Assembly: GCA_018881555.1 (NCBI GenBank) | Contig: JACAXG010000051.1 | Location: forward strand, 5,133,546 to 5,197,545 | Length of the DNA stretch: 64,000 bases | From: Amblyornis subalaris | Lineage: Eukaryota; Chordata; Aves; Passeriformes; Ptilonorhynchidae | Reading direction: 5' to 3' | Shown here: positions 1-12,460 of the stretch, one piece after another | Layout of the letters: each line of letters starts with the position of its first letter | Numbering within the stretch: position 1 is the first letter of the stretch | Notes under the pieces: model-generated | What the model was told of the DNA's origin: nothing | Databases searched by the model: none | Seen by the model: only the letters and a program-made list of their open reading frames with translations | Translations under genes and position numbers: made by a program

Positions 1-3000
1 AATATAAAGCTTGGAATCCAGGCATAAACTCATTAGAATCCAACAATCACTTCAGTTAGTATTTTATTTGAAGTTCTGGAAATACTACTACATAAAGCTC
101 TGACACAACTTTAGGGGTCTTTTTTGATCATTTTCAGAGACAGAACTGCAGAAGACTTTTGGTGAAACTTTAAAGCTAAACTATTCAAAATAGATATCTT
201 ATGCCTGATAAAACAGATGTACTAGGTTGTTTGGGGTTTTTGTCCTTGTCAAGAGATTAAATATTTTATCCTCAATATGGAAACTTGCAAGACTATTTTT
301 TTCTTAGAAAGTCTAATAGAAGTTAAACACGATAATGATTCTTTTTGTGCTGTTGTGTTCTTTGAAGTCACTGGAATTTAATCATATGCTTCAAGTTAAG
401 CTCATGATAACCTGCAACTCTGTGATAATGGCCTTTTTAACTCGATAGTCTTATTAATGACAGTACAGATGAGCCACATATGCAGAATGTTCAGCTTCTC
501 ACAGGTTTCATTGAACAGCAATCTGAATGAAGTTTGCTGTTTTCTGGAGTGGTCCCTCACCTTGCATAGTTTGTATAGCAATCTGCCCTAGAGTGATAAT
601 AGACCTATGGTTCTAGACAAAAGACCTTACTTTTCATGTAGAAGGAATGAACACCCATCAAGTGCTTTAAAATATGACTATACTACATGTTAGGATGGGC
701 CTTTTGGTAAGAAAGATTAATGGGGCCACTTGTGATAGGTTATTGCAGCATAGTAGGTGTCATGAAGAATGTGCAGTACAGACGCCAGCTTTGTACAAAA
801 AATAGGAGCTAGTCATGTTTTGCTGCTGACTTTAAAAACATAAAACTGACAGATATCAATGATTACTGTAATTAAATTATGGTTAATTTTTTAAAATACT
901 TCAGTAGAAGTGCTATGAAAACTTTATACAATTCATTACACATTATGCAAATAACTGTTAAATTTGTTATCTTAAAACTACATAGTTCAATATTGTATTT
1001 TATGTAAGAGAAGTGATTGGCTGCTTCTGGCAATGGTAAATTAATTACCACTGGCTTAATTTGTAGCATGAAGATCTGCAAGGCTGTGTCCTGTGATAGT
1101 TGCCATGTTGTTTTACCACTGTTAAATTGTAATTATTGCTTTGGAAATCCTTATGTTTGGGACATTAACAGTGACAGTAGAATCTTGTCAAAATGCTAGT
1201 TGCCTAGCTACCACTAGATGGAACAAACTACTAGTAGAACTATAAAAACATTTGTTTTTCAAAGAGTATATTTAAAAGACATAACAACTGTGTTGTGACT
1301 GTTACAGCTTGTTTTCCTGTAGTTACTAACAGGCTGTCAAGAGAAGTGTTCAAAACTCAACTGAAGTTGCAAGAAGTAACTGTCAGGGCAATCAGACTTC
1401 CAGGCAGTCTTTGATCTTAATCTGACTTTGTGGTAGTAGTTACTGAAATTTCTCTTTTTCCAGAGAATAAAAATTCTGCAGGTAATGCAAGCCTGTTTTC
1501 AGGTCAGAACATATGGAAGATATTATCAGTTTACAGCAAGAGATTTTTCTTTAAATTTTATTTGAAATTGAAATACTGAAAAGTGATGTTATAATCCCTT
1601 TCAAAATTAGGTGATCTTGTATTTGAAAATTTCCTCTGGTTTCTTCCCTTAATATTAAAAAAATCCGAACAAAACTTACCTAAATACTTTTTAATTAATG
1701 AAATCTTACTAGGTGATAGAAAGATATTTCTCTCTCTTATACGGCTCACCTAACATTCAAGAAGTTTACATGGCAAACTGAACTTTAATCTTTAGATTTA
1801 AATTGCCTACACAAATAATTTTTTTCATTACAGGTCAATGCACAAATACGAAAGTGTCACTGACAAAATAACTTAGAGAGTCTGTAAGTTCTGATCCACA
1901 GCTCTCTCCCTGGGAGTGACTTTTTATCTCAGACTGGATTTTAGCAAAAAGGCCAATAACTATTGAATTAATGCAAGAAGATTGAATTGATGCTTACAGC
2001 CTCAATTCTTTTAACATAAATAATATGTAAATGTTTGATTAATCAGGCTTTGCTGTTTCTGTTGTCAATGTTTTGTTCAAGCCAAACATTCAGTTTCAAA
2101 TTTTAGCTTTAATGATCTCTTCTTTGTAATATTATTATTAAACAGTAATGAAAATTAAACTGAAACAAGACAATATTTTAAATTAGGTGAATTAATAAAA
2201 CCTGCAGTCTGCCATTATAAAGCCTTATAGAGCTTGCTTATAATTTCAACACTAGCAGTTCACTCCTTCTTTATGTATAACTGAATGCTAATTTCTTTCA
2301 TCAGACCAATTTCACTGCATGAAAACAATTTAATATTGGTCTCTTATTATACCATTATTCTGAAATTTTACAGCTGTAGACCACTGACAATCTAGGAAAT
2401 TAAGATAAAGGAGTATTTAAAAATATATCAGTGTAACAACAATCTCATGACCACGTACATTTTTTCTTTAGCCATTTGATTTTAAATGTGATTTGTGGGC
2501 CAGTTCTCAGGAATATTTCTTCCCCTCTTTTCTGCAAAGCTCCCAGTATGATTTGCCCCATATCTTCCTCTTCATTAGGTGTACAGCATAGCCTAATATT
2601 AGGAATAGTATTTCCAGTATTCTGATGTTTCCTTTTTGGTAATGATTATAGCACATGAGTTTTTGAATGGAGAATGACACCATGTTCATTAGAAGTATCA
2701 TGCATGTATTTCTGCTTTAATTCAGCAGATTTAGTTTTCAAGTTCAAAACATCAGAAACTTGCCTCTGGGTCCAATAGCTCCTATATAAATAATCTTTCC
2801 TAATACGAAATCCTATCAGATTTTAATAATTAAGGATGCCTCACATGAACAAATGCTTAGTATTAAGCAGAAGGCTTGGATCTTTTCCACAGTTTGAATA
2901 GCATAGTCCCTATAAAAGTAACCAAAACTGAACACATAAACAAAAGAGGAGGCAGTGGTAAATTTTTTTCACTTCTTTGCACATGAATTTCCTTATCAAA

Positions 3001-3971
3001 GCTTCATTCTCTTAAATGTATCTTCTAGAAATATTCCTCACAACTAATGAATTTTTATATGCCTTTTGTTGTGAAAACAGAAATATTACAAAACCCACTT
3101 TGATGTACAGACCTCTGTGGAGGAAAGAGTAGCTGAACAAAGCTGATAACAGAAGTACTGTCATTTCCATTTATAGTTTGACAGTTGTCCATCAGATCAC
3201 TGACTGGTAAAGAGCCTGGGTTGTCAAGGAGTCTATTTAACTTCTTCCATGCCACCAAGTGATAGAATCTTATGTTAGTCTGAGCTTAATGATGACATTG
3301 ATCAAAATGTAAATATATGTAGATTTATCAGGACATGATGATTATGCTGATAAAGACCTCACAATTGGAACTTCCAGAGTAAATGTACTGAAATGATAAA
3401 CGTTTATTTCCCCGTCTAAGGAAATGGATTCAATATTGCAGTTAATGTTTCATACAGCCCAACTTCATTAAGCGCAACTCAGCTAATGACATCATGAATT
3501 TGTTCATTTTATCAAATTGCATTAATTAAGGAAATGTACCAAAAGCTGTGAATAAATTTGCTTTTCCTTAGAATAACTAAAGAAAGGGGGGTAATTGGAT
3601 TAATTTCTCCCTTTTCCCCCCTATTAACTTGGAGCATGATGATTTCTCAACTTTATGGCATGAACTACTTTGTGTTTAACATGATTCTCACCAAACACTT
3701 TAATTCTAGGGGTTTAAAGCAGGAACACTTATGGGATGGACCGATGCCAGCTCATTCCTTTCCAATCATATTAAATGCCATCTCTCCACAGAAACAGACT
3801 TTTAACAAAGCCCTGTGTAACATTATTGTTTATAATATTATGAGAAGCAATCAACAAGGTCTTGCCATGGTTCCTTAAATTATTCACACCTGAGTCATTA
3901 CATCAAACTACGATGTTTACTGCAAAATTTTTGTCCTCTGAGTTCTGATTATGATGATGTGTCCCTGCAGG
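1..3971. other. AT-rich non-coding stretch, nothing recognised
   Basis: No transposable element, RNA gene or domain-bearing frame could be recognised on either strand. The longest open frame is 106 codons (3558-3878, +) and its translation resembles nothing I know. A short block near 3445-3560, dense in TAAT-type motifs, is listed among the findings as a possible conserved element. Confidence 0.6.
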
Positions 3972-4948
3972 TGTATTGGATTTGCACGGCCAGGTATTGG
4001 TAGCAGGGATGCTACAAGGGTGGCTTCTGTGAGATGCTGTTGGAAGCTTCCCCCATGTCCAACAGAGCTAACACCAGGCAGCTCTACGATGGATCTGCCG
4101 CTGGTCAAAGCTGAACCAATCAGTGACAGTGGTAGAGCCTCTGGGAGAACATAGTTAAGAAGCAGGGAAAAACCCTGTGCAACTGTAGCCAGACAGAAGA
4201 GTGAGACTAGGTGAGANGAGTAATTCTGCAAGCACCAAGTGAAGAAGGAGGGGCAGGAGGTGCTCCAGGCATCAGAGCAGAGATTCCCCTGTAGCTCGTG
4301 GTGAAGACCATGGTGGGGATATCCTGTCCCTCTGCAGTCCATGGAGGTCCATGGGGGAGCAGAGGTCCATCCACCTGCAGCCAGTGAACTCAATGCTGGA
4401 GCAGGTTCCTGGCAGGAACTGTGGCCCTGTGGAGAGAAGAGCTCACATGGGATCAGATTTGCTGGCAGGACTTATAATACTGTGGGGAGTCCACAGTGGA
4501 GTAGTCTGTTCCTGAAGGACTGCACCTTGTGGAAGTGACCTGCACTGGAGAAGTTCGTGAAGAGCTGTAGCCCATGGTGAGGGTGCATGCTGGAGAACTT
4601 CATGAAAGACTGTCTCCTATGGGAGGGACTCCACACTGGAGCAGGAAAAGTCTAAAGATTCCTTCACCTGAGGAGGAAGAATAGGCAGAAACAATGTGTG
4701 ATGAACTGATCACAGCCCCCATTCCCTGTCCCTCTGTGTTGCTGGGGGAAAGAAGGTGGAAAACTCAGGAGTAACATTAAGCATGGGAAGAAGAGACGGA
4801 TGAGGAGAAGGTGTTTTAAGATTTGGGTTTATTTCTTATTATACTATTCTGCTATTAATTGGTAATACATTAATTTTCCCCTCTCTCTCTCCTGTCCAAT
4901 TGAGTAGAGGGAAGGATAGAACAGCTTTGGTGGGCACCTGGCATGATA
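3972..4948 (+). mobile_element. ERVL-type LTR, 3'-truncated (family A)
   Basis: The element starts with TGTATTGGATTTGCACGGCC, the 5' end of an avian LTR family that recurs in this window at 40719, 43163 and, reversed, at 16613. It continues with the shared GGTGGCTTCTGTGAGA segment, an inverted-CCAAT-bearing U3 (GAACCAATCAG), and then degenerate 'ctggagcag' repeats. Near the end it has TTTGGTGGGCACCTGGC, which in full copies is followed by about 25 bp ending in a TG/CA terminus. Here the sequence breaks off at GGCAT, so the 3' tip and the target duplication are missing. The polyadenylation position reads AATACA instead of AATAAA. One N lies at 4217. The 158-codon minus frame inside is a by-product of the repeat and not a gene. 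Class ERVL is inferred from the 5-bp duplication around the relative at 14845-16613. Confidence 0.8.
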
Positions 4949-6979
4949 TGCGATTCATAGTCATGTCTTTGAGGTCTTAAAAACACTGTTGTGATGTTTG
5001 TAATTATAGTAACACATTCTACAAACAGCTGAAAAATCACATAATTTGCATGTAGTTATGGATATTAGGTAGACTGGAAAGGGATATGTGGCTTTAATTA
5101 TGCAGAACAACTAGGTATTTCTAGTTTTAACCTTCTGTTGTCCAGGATTCCTAGAAATTCTAAGTTTAAATTCACATTAAAAATCAGTTTTAAAATAATG
5201 CTAAGAAACAGCTGCTATTTTAATTTTCTGTGTTCTGTGTCAGAGAGGTTCTCTCTTTTGGGGGAATGGCTTCCAGTGGGTTAATGGTAAAGATATTACA
5301 CTGAAGATACAAACAAAGGAATACTACGTAATAATCCCTGCCATGAAATGATCACTTTTATTTCATTAAAAACAAAGTNCTGGTACCTTCTTCAAATATC
5401 AGCATTTCCAAGAAATATTAATCTTTACCTAACTGAAATGTTGGTCCATATCTGAATTAGAAAACAAAGCTTTTCAATGCTGCGTTCTCTAAGTGAGCTT
5501 CCAAATAGGCATATAAATCTGTGTACAGCACAGACATAGAGGCATCTGACCCAGGGCTGATAATGATAACCAGAACCAGAAGCTGCGGGTGCATGGTGCC
5601 GAGTTCCATGAGCTGTCTGGATTTGAGTCAGCTTGGGTCTGACTGCAGGCTAAGCCACATTTGTGCAGCAGTGCATTCAAGCTAATAAAGATAGCTGCAA
5701 AGCAGAGCTTGTTAGGTCAGCCATAGAGCTGATCTGCACCATGTGGATTTACTGAGTTGTGTCTCTGCCAGCTCAGGGATCTATACACCATACTCCATGC
5801 ACGACAGATACAGGCTGATAAATAGGCTGTTCCAACCGAAGGCACTGGGTGAACATGTAGAATTAACTTGGTTTTGTAAATTCTTCAGCTGACGAGAGCA
5901 AACATGCACCCCAGCAATCTGGGAAAAAGCCTATGCCATGGTAAATGTGAAAGGACCACTGACAGCCAAAAGGAACTCACAGTGACAGTCTCTTCTGGAA
6001 ATTTCTGTTGTTTCTGGAGCATTAGGTAGGTCATAGATTAAGCACTTGCTGCAAGGAAAGTTTATATATATCCAGGACACTGCTTGTATGCCTAGGAAAC
6101 TCTTCCAGCAACATGGTGATACTACTCTTAAACCGACTGTACTGGTGCAGATGACCGGAGGATCAAGCAAGTGAGCTTTCATTGCAGAGTAGGAAGTTTT
6201 AAAAGTACAGACAGAAGGCAGCTTAGATTCACATGTTTCTGAATAATGTGCACAAGACCTAAAAATCAGAGCTTTCCTTTTCTTACAGTGGTGATCACAG
6301 GAACATCATAATTCCTAGGAAAAATTTTCATAAATGAAAAAATTGCTTCAGAGTTTCAAAAACTCCTCTAAAGAAAACAAGCAAACGAAGCCCTCCATGC
6401 TCTTCATAAGCTTTTTTTCTTTAGCTGGAGCTAATCAGTGAAGTTAGTTACTAACAGCTTTAGAAGTTATTGAGTTGTAGCAGGCCATTATCAGTACAAA
6501 AAACTTGTCGAGTGCTGACCTTTCTTAAAGCACAGAAAGCACATATGACTTCTGGTACACTGTAATGTCAGCCTATTTCTCCAGACTGCTTAAAAGCAGA
6601 AGGAGAACTATTTTAGGACATGCATATGCGTGCATATACTGCGAGGGATTTTTCTTCAGTATTATTTGTATTTTTATGGTTAAAATATAAAGTATACAAA
6701 TTCCCACAACCACTGTAATATTTGTAAAAGGTGTATTTTCTGGAAGCTTCTGATTCTTTTTCCAAAATAGAAAATATGTAACTCACAAGGTCTGTCAATC
6801 CAAGATTAGCCATAGGTTACTGTCTACTATCTCTTTTTTAGCAGCTGCACTAATTTGTGGTTAAAATAGAGCATATTTTCTACATGGTCATTCTACTTAT
6901 ATCATCTTCAGACAATTTTTTCCAATGTTAATTATTCTTACTGTAAAAAAGATCCATTTTATTTCTATTTTTATTTCAT
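4949..6979. other. non-coding stretch, nothing recognised
   Basis: No element was identified. The part at about 5490-5870 is less AT-rich than its surroundings but shows no LTR termini, CR1 tail or coding frame that I can support. N at 5379. Confidence 0.5.
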
Positions 6980-7231
6980 ATGACTGTTACAACCCACCCC
7001 AGAAGGGAAGGGTAACGCAAGTTCTTGTTAATAGATCCCTTGGGGCAGATTAAAGTGAAATAACACTGAATGATCGGTGTTTGTAAATATACACATGTAG
7101 GGTTTGTTTTAGAACAATTTGGTTGCAATGGAAAGCAGGTGTGTAGCCCTTTGGATTTTTATTATCTATAGTAAGATAACAATACAAAAGCATAAAAGTA
7201 TCACTCACTAAAAAAATGTAAAAGGGAAAAC

Positions 7232-7257
7232 AAAGGAAGGAAGGAAGAAAGGAAGGG
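7232..7257 (+). repeat. GGAA-rich purine tract
   Basis: A 26-bp uninterrupted purine run made of GGAA/GAAA units. It lies between the TATA-like and AATAAA signals of the enclosing minus-strand LTR, so in that LTR it reads as TTCC repeats within R. Confidence 0.85.
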
Positions 7258-7672
7258 TAACAGCAGAAAAGATATATAATCACAACCCATGGGTCTACAA
7301 CAAGACTTGATTGTTGCAGCTTAGATGTCCATTGGTGGAAGCCATGATCCTCTCTTGAACCATCAGGGGTAGGGGAAAAATCGCACCAAATACGAAATCC
7401 AGTGGGACTATATGCTTAGGTTCGGGTGGGAATGCCCAGGTACCTCCCCTGGGGGCGAGGGGAGTTTCACACTGTCTTTTGATCACATGCAGCTGGAAGG
7501 CCTTAGAAATGAATCTGGGGGCACTTCAGGGGTCTTTGTTTATGACACCTTCTTAGACATGACAGCTGCCTCTCACATCAGCACAGATGAGCCAGTTATG
7601 CCCCATCAGAAAGAATGAATTACTCTCAGGACTTTCCCCAGGAGGTGGGGAGTTTTCAGCTGAGCAAGTTGA

Positions 7673-7815
7673 CCCTGAGACTAGTTCAGTTGGTCAGATC
7701 ATGATTCTAAAAACACCACGGTTGTGGGTTCAATCCCCGTATGGTCATTCACTTAGAGTTGGACTTGATGATCNTTGTGGTTCCCTTCCAGCTCAGAATA
7801 TTCTGTGATTCTGAG
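7673..7815 (+). mobile_element. tRNA-Ile-derived SINE with CR1-like tail (TguSINE1-like)
   Basis: The first 75 bp align with a tRNA-Ile: an A-box region TAGTTCAGTTGG (7682-7693), a loop CTAAAAA at 7707-7713 where tRNA-Ile(AAU) has CTAATAA, and a B box GGTTCAATCCC (7727-7737) followed by CCGTATGGTCA. The acceptor part is degraded. The head is followed by a CR1-type tail: GTTGGACTTGATGATC, TTCCCTTCCAGCTCAGAA and an end in ATTCTGTGATTCTG. This head-tail arrangement is that of the passerine TguSINE1 group, mobilised by CR1 machinery. Both internal Pol III promoter boxes are close to consensus. The copy sits in the U3 of an oppositely oriented LTR and is therefore younger than it. It is not a functional tRNA gene: the anticodon position reads AAA and the acceptor stem does not pair. 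Confidence 0.85.
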
Positions 7816-8073
7816 TTCTGTCCTAAGGGAGGACATTGGCATGATAAAAAGCACCATCCTGTCTCCACAGGGTTTGCCTCTTATCAGCCTCAAAGCCCAT
7901 CTTGTAGCCTCCCTCTCTGTCTTATACAGACCAGCAGTTTGCCATTACACGCCCAAAAACTCACNTCCTCCCCTCGAGGGAGGCAAACCTGGCCTCACCA
8001 AATCACTCTGCCACCTCCACAAATGGGTGAATGTTTTGAGTCAATCATTAATAGTCCAGTCCCTCACAATGAC

Positions 8074-9429
8074 TTCTGCAAAATTTAATTAAACAAAGAT
8101 GTATAAAAGTAGCAGCAATCATTTCTAACCCTAGAGACAACTATAGTAAGAAAAACTTGTTAAATCTCTGTGGTCCAATTATCACTATGTCTAAATCACT
8201 ATGAATTTTTCATGAGAGTGAAGACCACATGAATTCTCAGTTTTCATACCCTTTTTAGCAGAGATAATGCCTCAGAAGGCATGCAAATTTTTGAAAAATA
8301 TTCTGGAAATACCAGGGAGGAGAACAAGCCGTATTACAGACTATTTAAAGTAGTCAGAAAAAAATGGCCAGAAAAAATCCCAACAAAACAGAAAACAAAT
8401 GGAACACAAAAAATAAAATATGTGAGGTCCAAAAGATGCATAAATCATAATATTCTGCTGTTGTTGTGCCAAGTACCTCAGAGCTAATTTTGTTACCATG
8501 ACGCAGATACCTCTGTCAAATGTATTTGTGAAATGTTATAAGATCTACCAAGAAGATCCATTATCCCTGAAACTATACCAGTTGATATCAGTTGTAATTG
8601 TCATACATTTTCATGTTAGAAATATATATGATTTTAATAAGAATTGTGTGATACAGGGTTGTGTGATATAAAGTTGCATGTTAAGTTGTGCAATTAATTA
8701 TGCTCTTAACCCTGGAAACCAGTACCAGCAATTTTGGTTGACTTTGCCCATGCCTTGAATTCCTAGACAGCAAGGCACAAGACACAATGCAAAACGTTAA
8801 CATTGTGCTGAATTTTCTTTTTTTTCTAGGTGTAACCATATTTGAGCAAAAAGGTTTTATAAAACATTGACCCTGACATTCAAGACCCCGCAGTGCCAAT
8901 TCAAACTTTTCTAAAAGAGCATCTCCAAGTAGAGATACTTCCAGTTACACTTTATCCATCTGTCATAGAATAAACATAAAATGACAAAAATATAAAGATA
9001 ATATATCCCTTAAATGTTCAGGTATTTTATTATTCATATGACTTCAAATGACTAGGTTAATAAGGAAATAGTGGAGGGAAGGATAGGAAAAGATATTCCN
9101 AAGATTTAAAATCAGAATCTAAGTCAGGTGCCACCCAGCCCAGCACTCACTTTTTTATCATCTAGATTTCCACTAGTAAAATGCCACTGCTGAGCAGTGC
9201 CACCAAAGTCCAGGCAGCCTTCAACCAACATCTGTCTCACACAGTCTTTCATGGAGAATAGTTTTACCATTTGTTTGATAAAATTCTGTTTATTTTGTTT
9301 TTTTGCCTTCACATCCACAGTATCCATCCACAGTTGCACGCTGTAGTCAAAAATATAGGGTAAGAACTGGTATCAAAACCACGTTTCTCAGTTCATTTCC
9401 TGAACTTAGTTATTTGCTTCTCCCAGACA
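8074..9429. other. AT-rich non-coding stretch, nothing recognised
   Basis: No element or credible frame is visible on either strand. N at 9100. Confidence 0.55.
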
Positions 9430-9690
9430 GCTAGCAACAGGAGAAGAGGAAATACCCTTAAGTTGAACAGGCAAGGTTCAGGCTGGATATTAGGAAAAAT
9501 TTCTTCACTGAAAGGGAGGTTAAGCATTAGAACAGGCTGCCCAGGGAAGTGGTGAAGTCGCCATCCCTGGAAATGTTCAAAAAACAAGTAGGCATGGCAC
9601 TTCATGATATAGTTTGGTGGGCATTGTGGTGTTCAGTCAAATACTGGACTTGATTTTGAGGTCTTTTCCAACCTTAATGATTCTATGATT
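9430..9690 (+). mobile_element. CR1 LINE 3' fragment
   Basis: 5'-truncated CR1. It begins in the conserved 3' region (AGCAACAGGAGAAGAGG), continues through GGCTGGATATTAGGAAAAAT, AGAACAGGCTGCCCAGGGAA and CCATCCCTGGAAATGTTC, and ends CCTTAATGATTCTATGATT, the typical octamer-repeat terminus of avian CR1. Only the C-terminal/3'-UTR part is left, with no coding capacity. Confidence 0.93.
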
Positions 9691-12285
9691 TGCTAACTGT
9701 CAGAATATTCAATACACTGGGACCAACAGTACTCATCCTTGTGTTGGAGGTATTCCTTTTTTCTTGTGTAAATGACTAGATGCTGCAGAAGACAGTCAAA
9801 TTCAGTGATGTTTCATCCCATGAGAGTTGACGGTGATGACCACTCAGACTTTTCGTTGCTTATTCGTCCAAATACTGCACATCTGTAGGAAGTGGAACAT
9901 CTTCCACTGAGGAGTCTAAGAGCCACCCCGCACCAAAAGTACAGCAATTCTGTCCCTCTTCTATGAAAGCATCCACTTTCATATGAAACTAGACAAAGGA
10001 AGAAACCAGGTCTTTCATATTCTTGATGTGTGATCTGGTCTTGGGGTAAGTGATGACTCAATGGGGCTAAGGGAGATGAATAACTTCTATCTTTCCCCCG
10101 TCTGCAGCTTGTATGGGAAAAGACTGACCTCATCAGACATCCAGCAGTAGGAGACTTCTGGCTATGAGTGCCAGAAGGTTTTTTGCTGTCTAGAGCACTT
10201 CAATGTCCTTCACTTCTCTCCTTGTGATATTTGGAACTGTCTAGATTACAGAAAGCTCTGCCAGGTTTGCTAAGGTTGTGAATCTCAGCTGTGCCTTATT
10301 TGGGAACACTGGTTGCCATCTCAGAGTCAATTTTTTGTCCAAAAGAAATGCTTTATAATATAAGTCCACATCTCTTCACAAATGAAACCTGGGAAGTGTT
10401 TCAATGTCCATGTCTAAGTGAAGTAACACAGTTAAGATACAGTTCACAACAGATTATTACTGCTTAATGTTCCAGCTAGTGCAGAACTTAACAGAAAGCT
10501 CCTGTTGCACCCCCAAATAATGTGCAAGTTTCCTAAAATTCCAATGAGATATGTATGCAAATTAATATTCAAATGGAAAGCCTGCAACTTGTTTGTAATG
10601 TGGCTCTCAAACTACTCTGCAAAATTTTTTATTTTCCATAGCTATCATTGACTACTTCTATTAGATGGTATGTCCATTTTAAGGACCAGAGATTCTATAT
10701 TAAGAAGCAGGGTTTCCAATCCATGGCTGATTGGAAAGAGGACATGCATTTCACATAAAAGTTTGAGATGTCATGAGACACGTGTAGAAGACAGTTATAT
10801 CAGAGAAAATAAGGGCGCCTTCTGCATTAGCAGCCTAGCATGGGTAAGAATCACTTTCTTATCTTATAATGAGTTTAGAAAATGAAATTGGAAGAAGAAA
10901 CAGATGTTGCAGTTTTCCCCTCCTGGACAGGGAAAATATGCCAACTGATCTGTGATCACACTAAAAGCTTATTAGCTTTATTAGGCTATACACAGCCATA
11001 GCAACACTTGAGACTCAGATACCAATTTTGGGCATCTCATGCCTCCTCCCACCCTCCTCACCCATGGCTAAAATCATAAGGAAGGAAGGTAAATGGATGA
11101 TGTGAAGAAAGAAGTGGCCATCTTTAAAACACTTCAAAACAGGTAAGCAGAGGAAGAAGGGAAGACAAACAACTGTCTTAATTAGTTCTAGCTGAGATCA
11201 CTCCTTTATTGGTCTGAGCCGCTCCTAAGGCTTACCCTAGTTTGCTCAGCTATCTGAGCATTTCACTCAATGTCACACATTTAAGAGAAACTTAGCACCA
11301 AAATCCTTAAATTAAGGTAGGTACAGCTTACTCTGTAGGGATGATTTGTATTCAAAGAAACAAGGGATTCAGCTGTGAACCACAAATAAGTTTACCTCAA
11401 TGTATCATGTTACAATCCTTATTCACAGACATGAAAAGCTATAATGCATCTTCTCCATAGTAAACAGACGTGTTTGAAGTGCTATTTCACTGGTTAATCA
11501 CAGTACTAAATACAAAACAGTGTTTTATTGTCTAGTGCGGAGACCTTCCATCACCAAAATTGTGGCAGTACTTCTGTATGTGGAAAAGTCCCTCCATCAT
11601 ATAAAAGGTCTGGAGAGGTTCACTTGTAAAACATGGGAGTGCCTGTCACCTACCAGATCATATTCAAGGGTACTGCCTACTAGTTCCTCAGGTGAAGGCA
11701 ACTACAGTTAAGGCTTTTAGCAGCTTTCAGTGAGCAATTTTATTCTTATTTGTGATTATTCTAACCTGAAGTGCTTTATTTCACCAGGAATACATTTTAG
11801 TAGCATCAGTGGGCTGGTACAGTTCAGTTAGTCTGGTTCTGCCCCTCATTTTTGTCAAAATTTAAAATATAGTAACAAACTCTAATAGCCAGTAGTCACA
11901 TAGCTCATAAATTTGTGTGACAGGGGAAGAAGTGCACTGATTAAAAGTGCCTAAGTGGCAAATTAAAAAGAGAGACCAGCTGCCATGCCAGCAGTATCAT
12001 ATTTTTATGCTCTGCCATGCAACAAATACAGATTAATTATTCTGTGTATTTCTACAATAGATGACACTTATCTCTATGTTATTTTTTAATGATTAAATTT
12101 GAACCTGTCTATTTTGGAACTGAAATGATGTTTCACTTCCAGCTACTCTCCATTTTTCCAAAGCCCTGTTACTTCCACTGCATACATTTTCCAATATCTG
12201 TAGTAAAAGTCCCAGATGTCTTTTAAAAAAGCTTTTTAAATTCGTTGCAAGGTTAATAGATTCAGATATGTTCCATTTATTTCAG
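9691..12285. other. non-coding stretch, nothing recognised
   Basis: No repeat family, RNA gene or domain was recognised. The open frames at 9813-10133 (-, 106 codons) and 10670-10885 (+) look like chance frames. Confidence 0.5.
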
Positions 12286-12350
12286 AAAAAAACCCAAACA
12301 AACATAAAAACCCCAACAAAAACCCAAACCACACCAAAATACCTAAAACA
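12286..12350 (+). repeat. A/C-only low-complexity tract
   Basis: About 65 bp made almost only of A and C (units like AAACCC, AAACA, ACCCC), just upstream of an antisense CR1 tail. Confidence 0.75.
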
Positions 12351-12389
12351 GGGATTTTTTTCAAGAAAAGAGCTTGAAAGTTAGAAGCA

Positions 12390-12460
12390 TAGTGTCATCA
12401 AAGGTAGAAAAAACCTTCAAGACCTCCCAGTCCAACAGTCCACCAAGCATTACCACTGTA
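12390..12460 (-). mobile_element. CR1 LINE 3' tail fragment
   Basis: The antisense of a CR1 3' end: TGTCATCAAAGGTAGAAAAA corresponds to the 'atcattaaggttggaaaaga' end region, followed by CCTTCAAGACCTCCCAGTCC and a 'catccacc.agcattaccactgt' analogue. Diverged and short. Confidence 0.75.

Larger units (their letters stand above)
6985..8068 (-). mobile_element. solo LTR, about 0.94 kb without the nested SINE
   Basis: On the + strand the element begins TGTTACAACCCACCCC and ends CCCTCACA, giving TG...CA termini. The 5-bp sequence ATGAC flanks it on both sides (6980-6984 and 8069-8073), as expected for a target-site duplication of ERVL-type length. Read on the minus strand, the internal order fits an LTR: a long U3, a TATA-like TATATA at 7273-7278, an AATAAA at 7158-7163 about 115 bp downstream, and a U5 ending GGGTGGGTTGTAACA. 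U3 is interrupted by a plus-strand SINE at 7673-7815. No internal retroviral genes are present, so it is best read as a solo LTR. It differs from the other LTR families in the window and I cannot name it. N at 7774 (inside the SINE) and 7965. Confidence 0.7.

Noticed and set aside
3917..4393. 158-codon open frame on the minus strand
   Set aside because: Lies within the family-A LTR; similar frames appear in other copies (37796-38257, 43449-43745). Non-coding repeat sequence.
7675..7749. tRNA gene
   Set aside because: The tRNA-Ile-like sequence has a mutated anticodon loop and a non-pairing acceptor stem and is fused to a CR1-like tail: a SINE.
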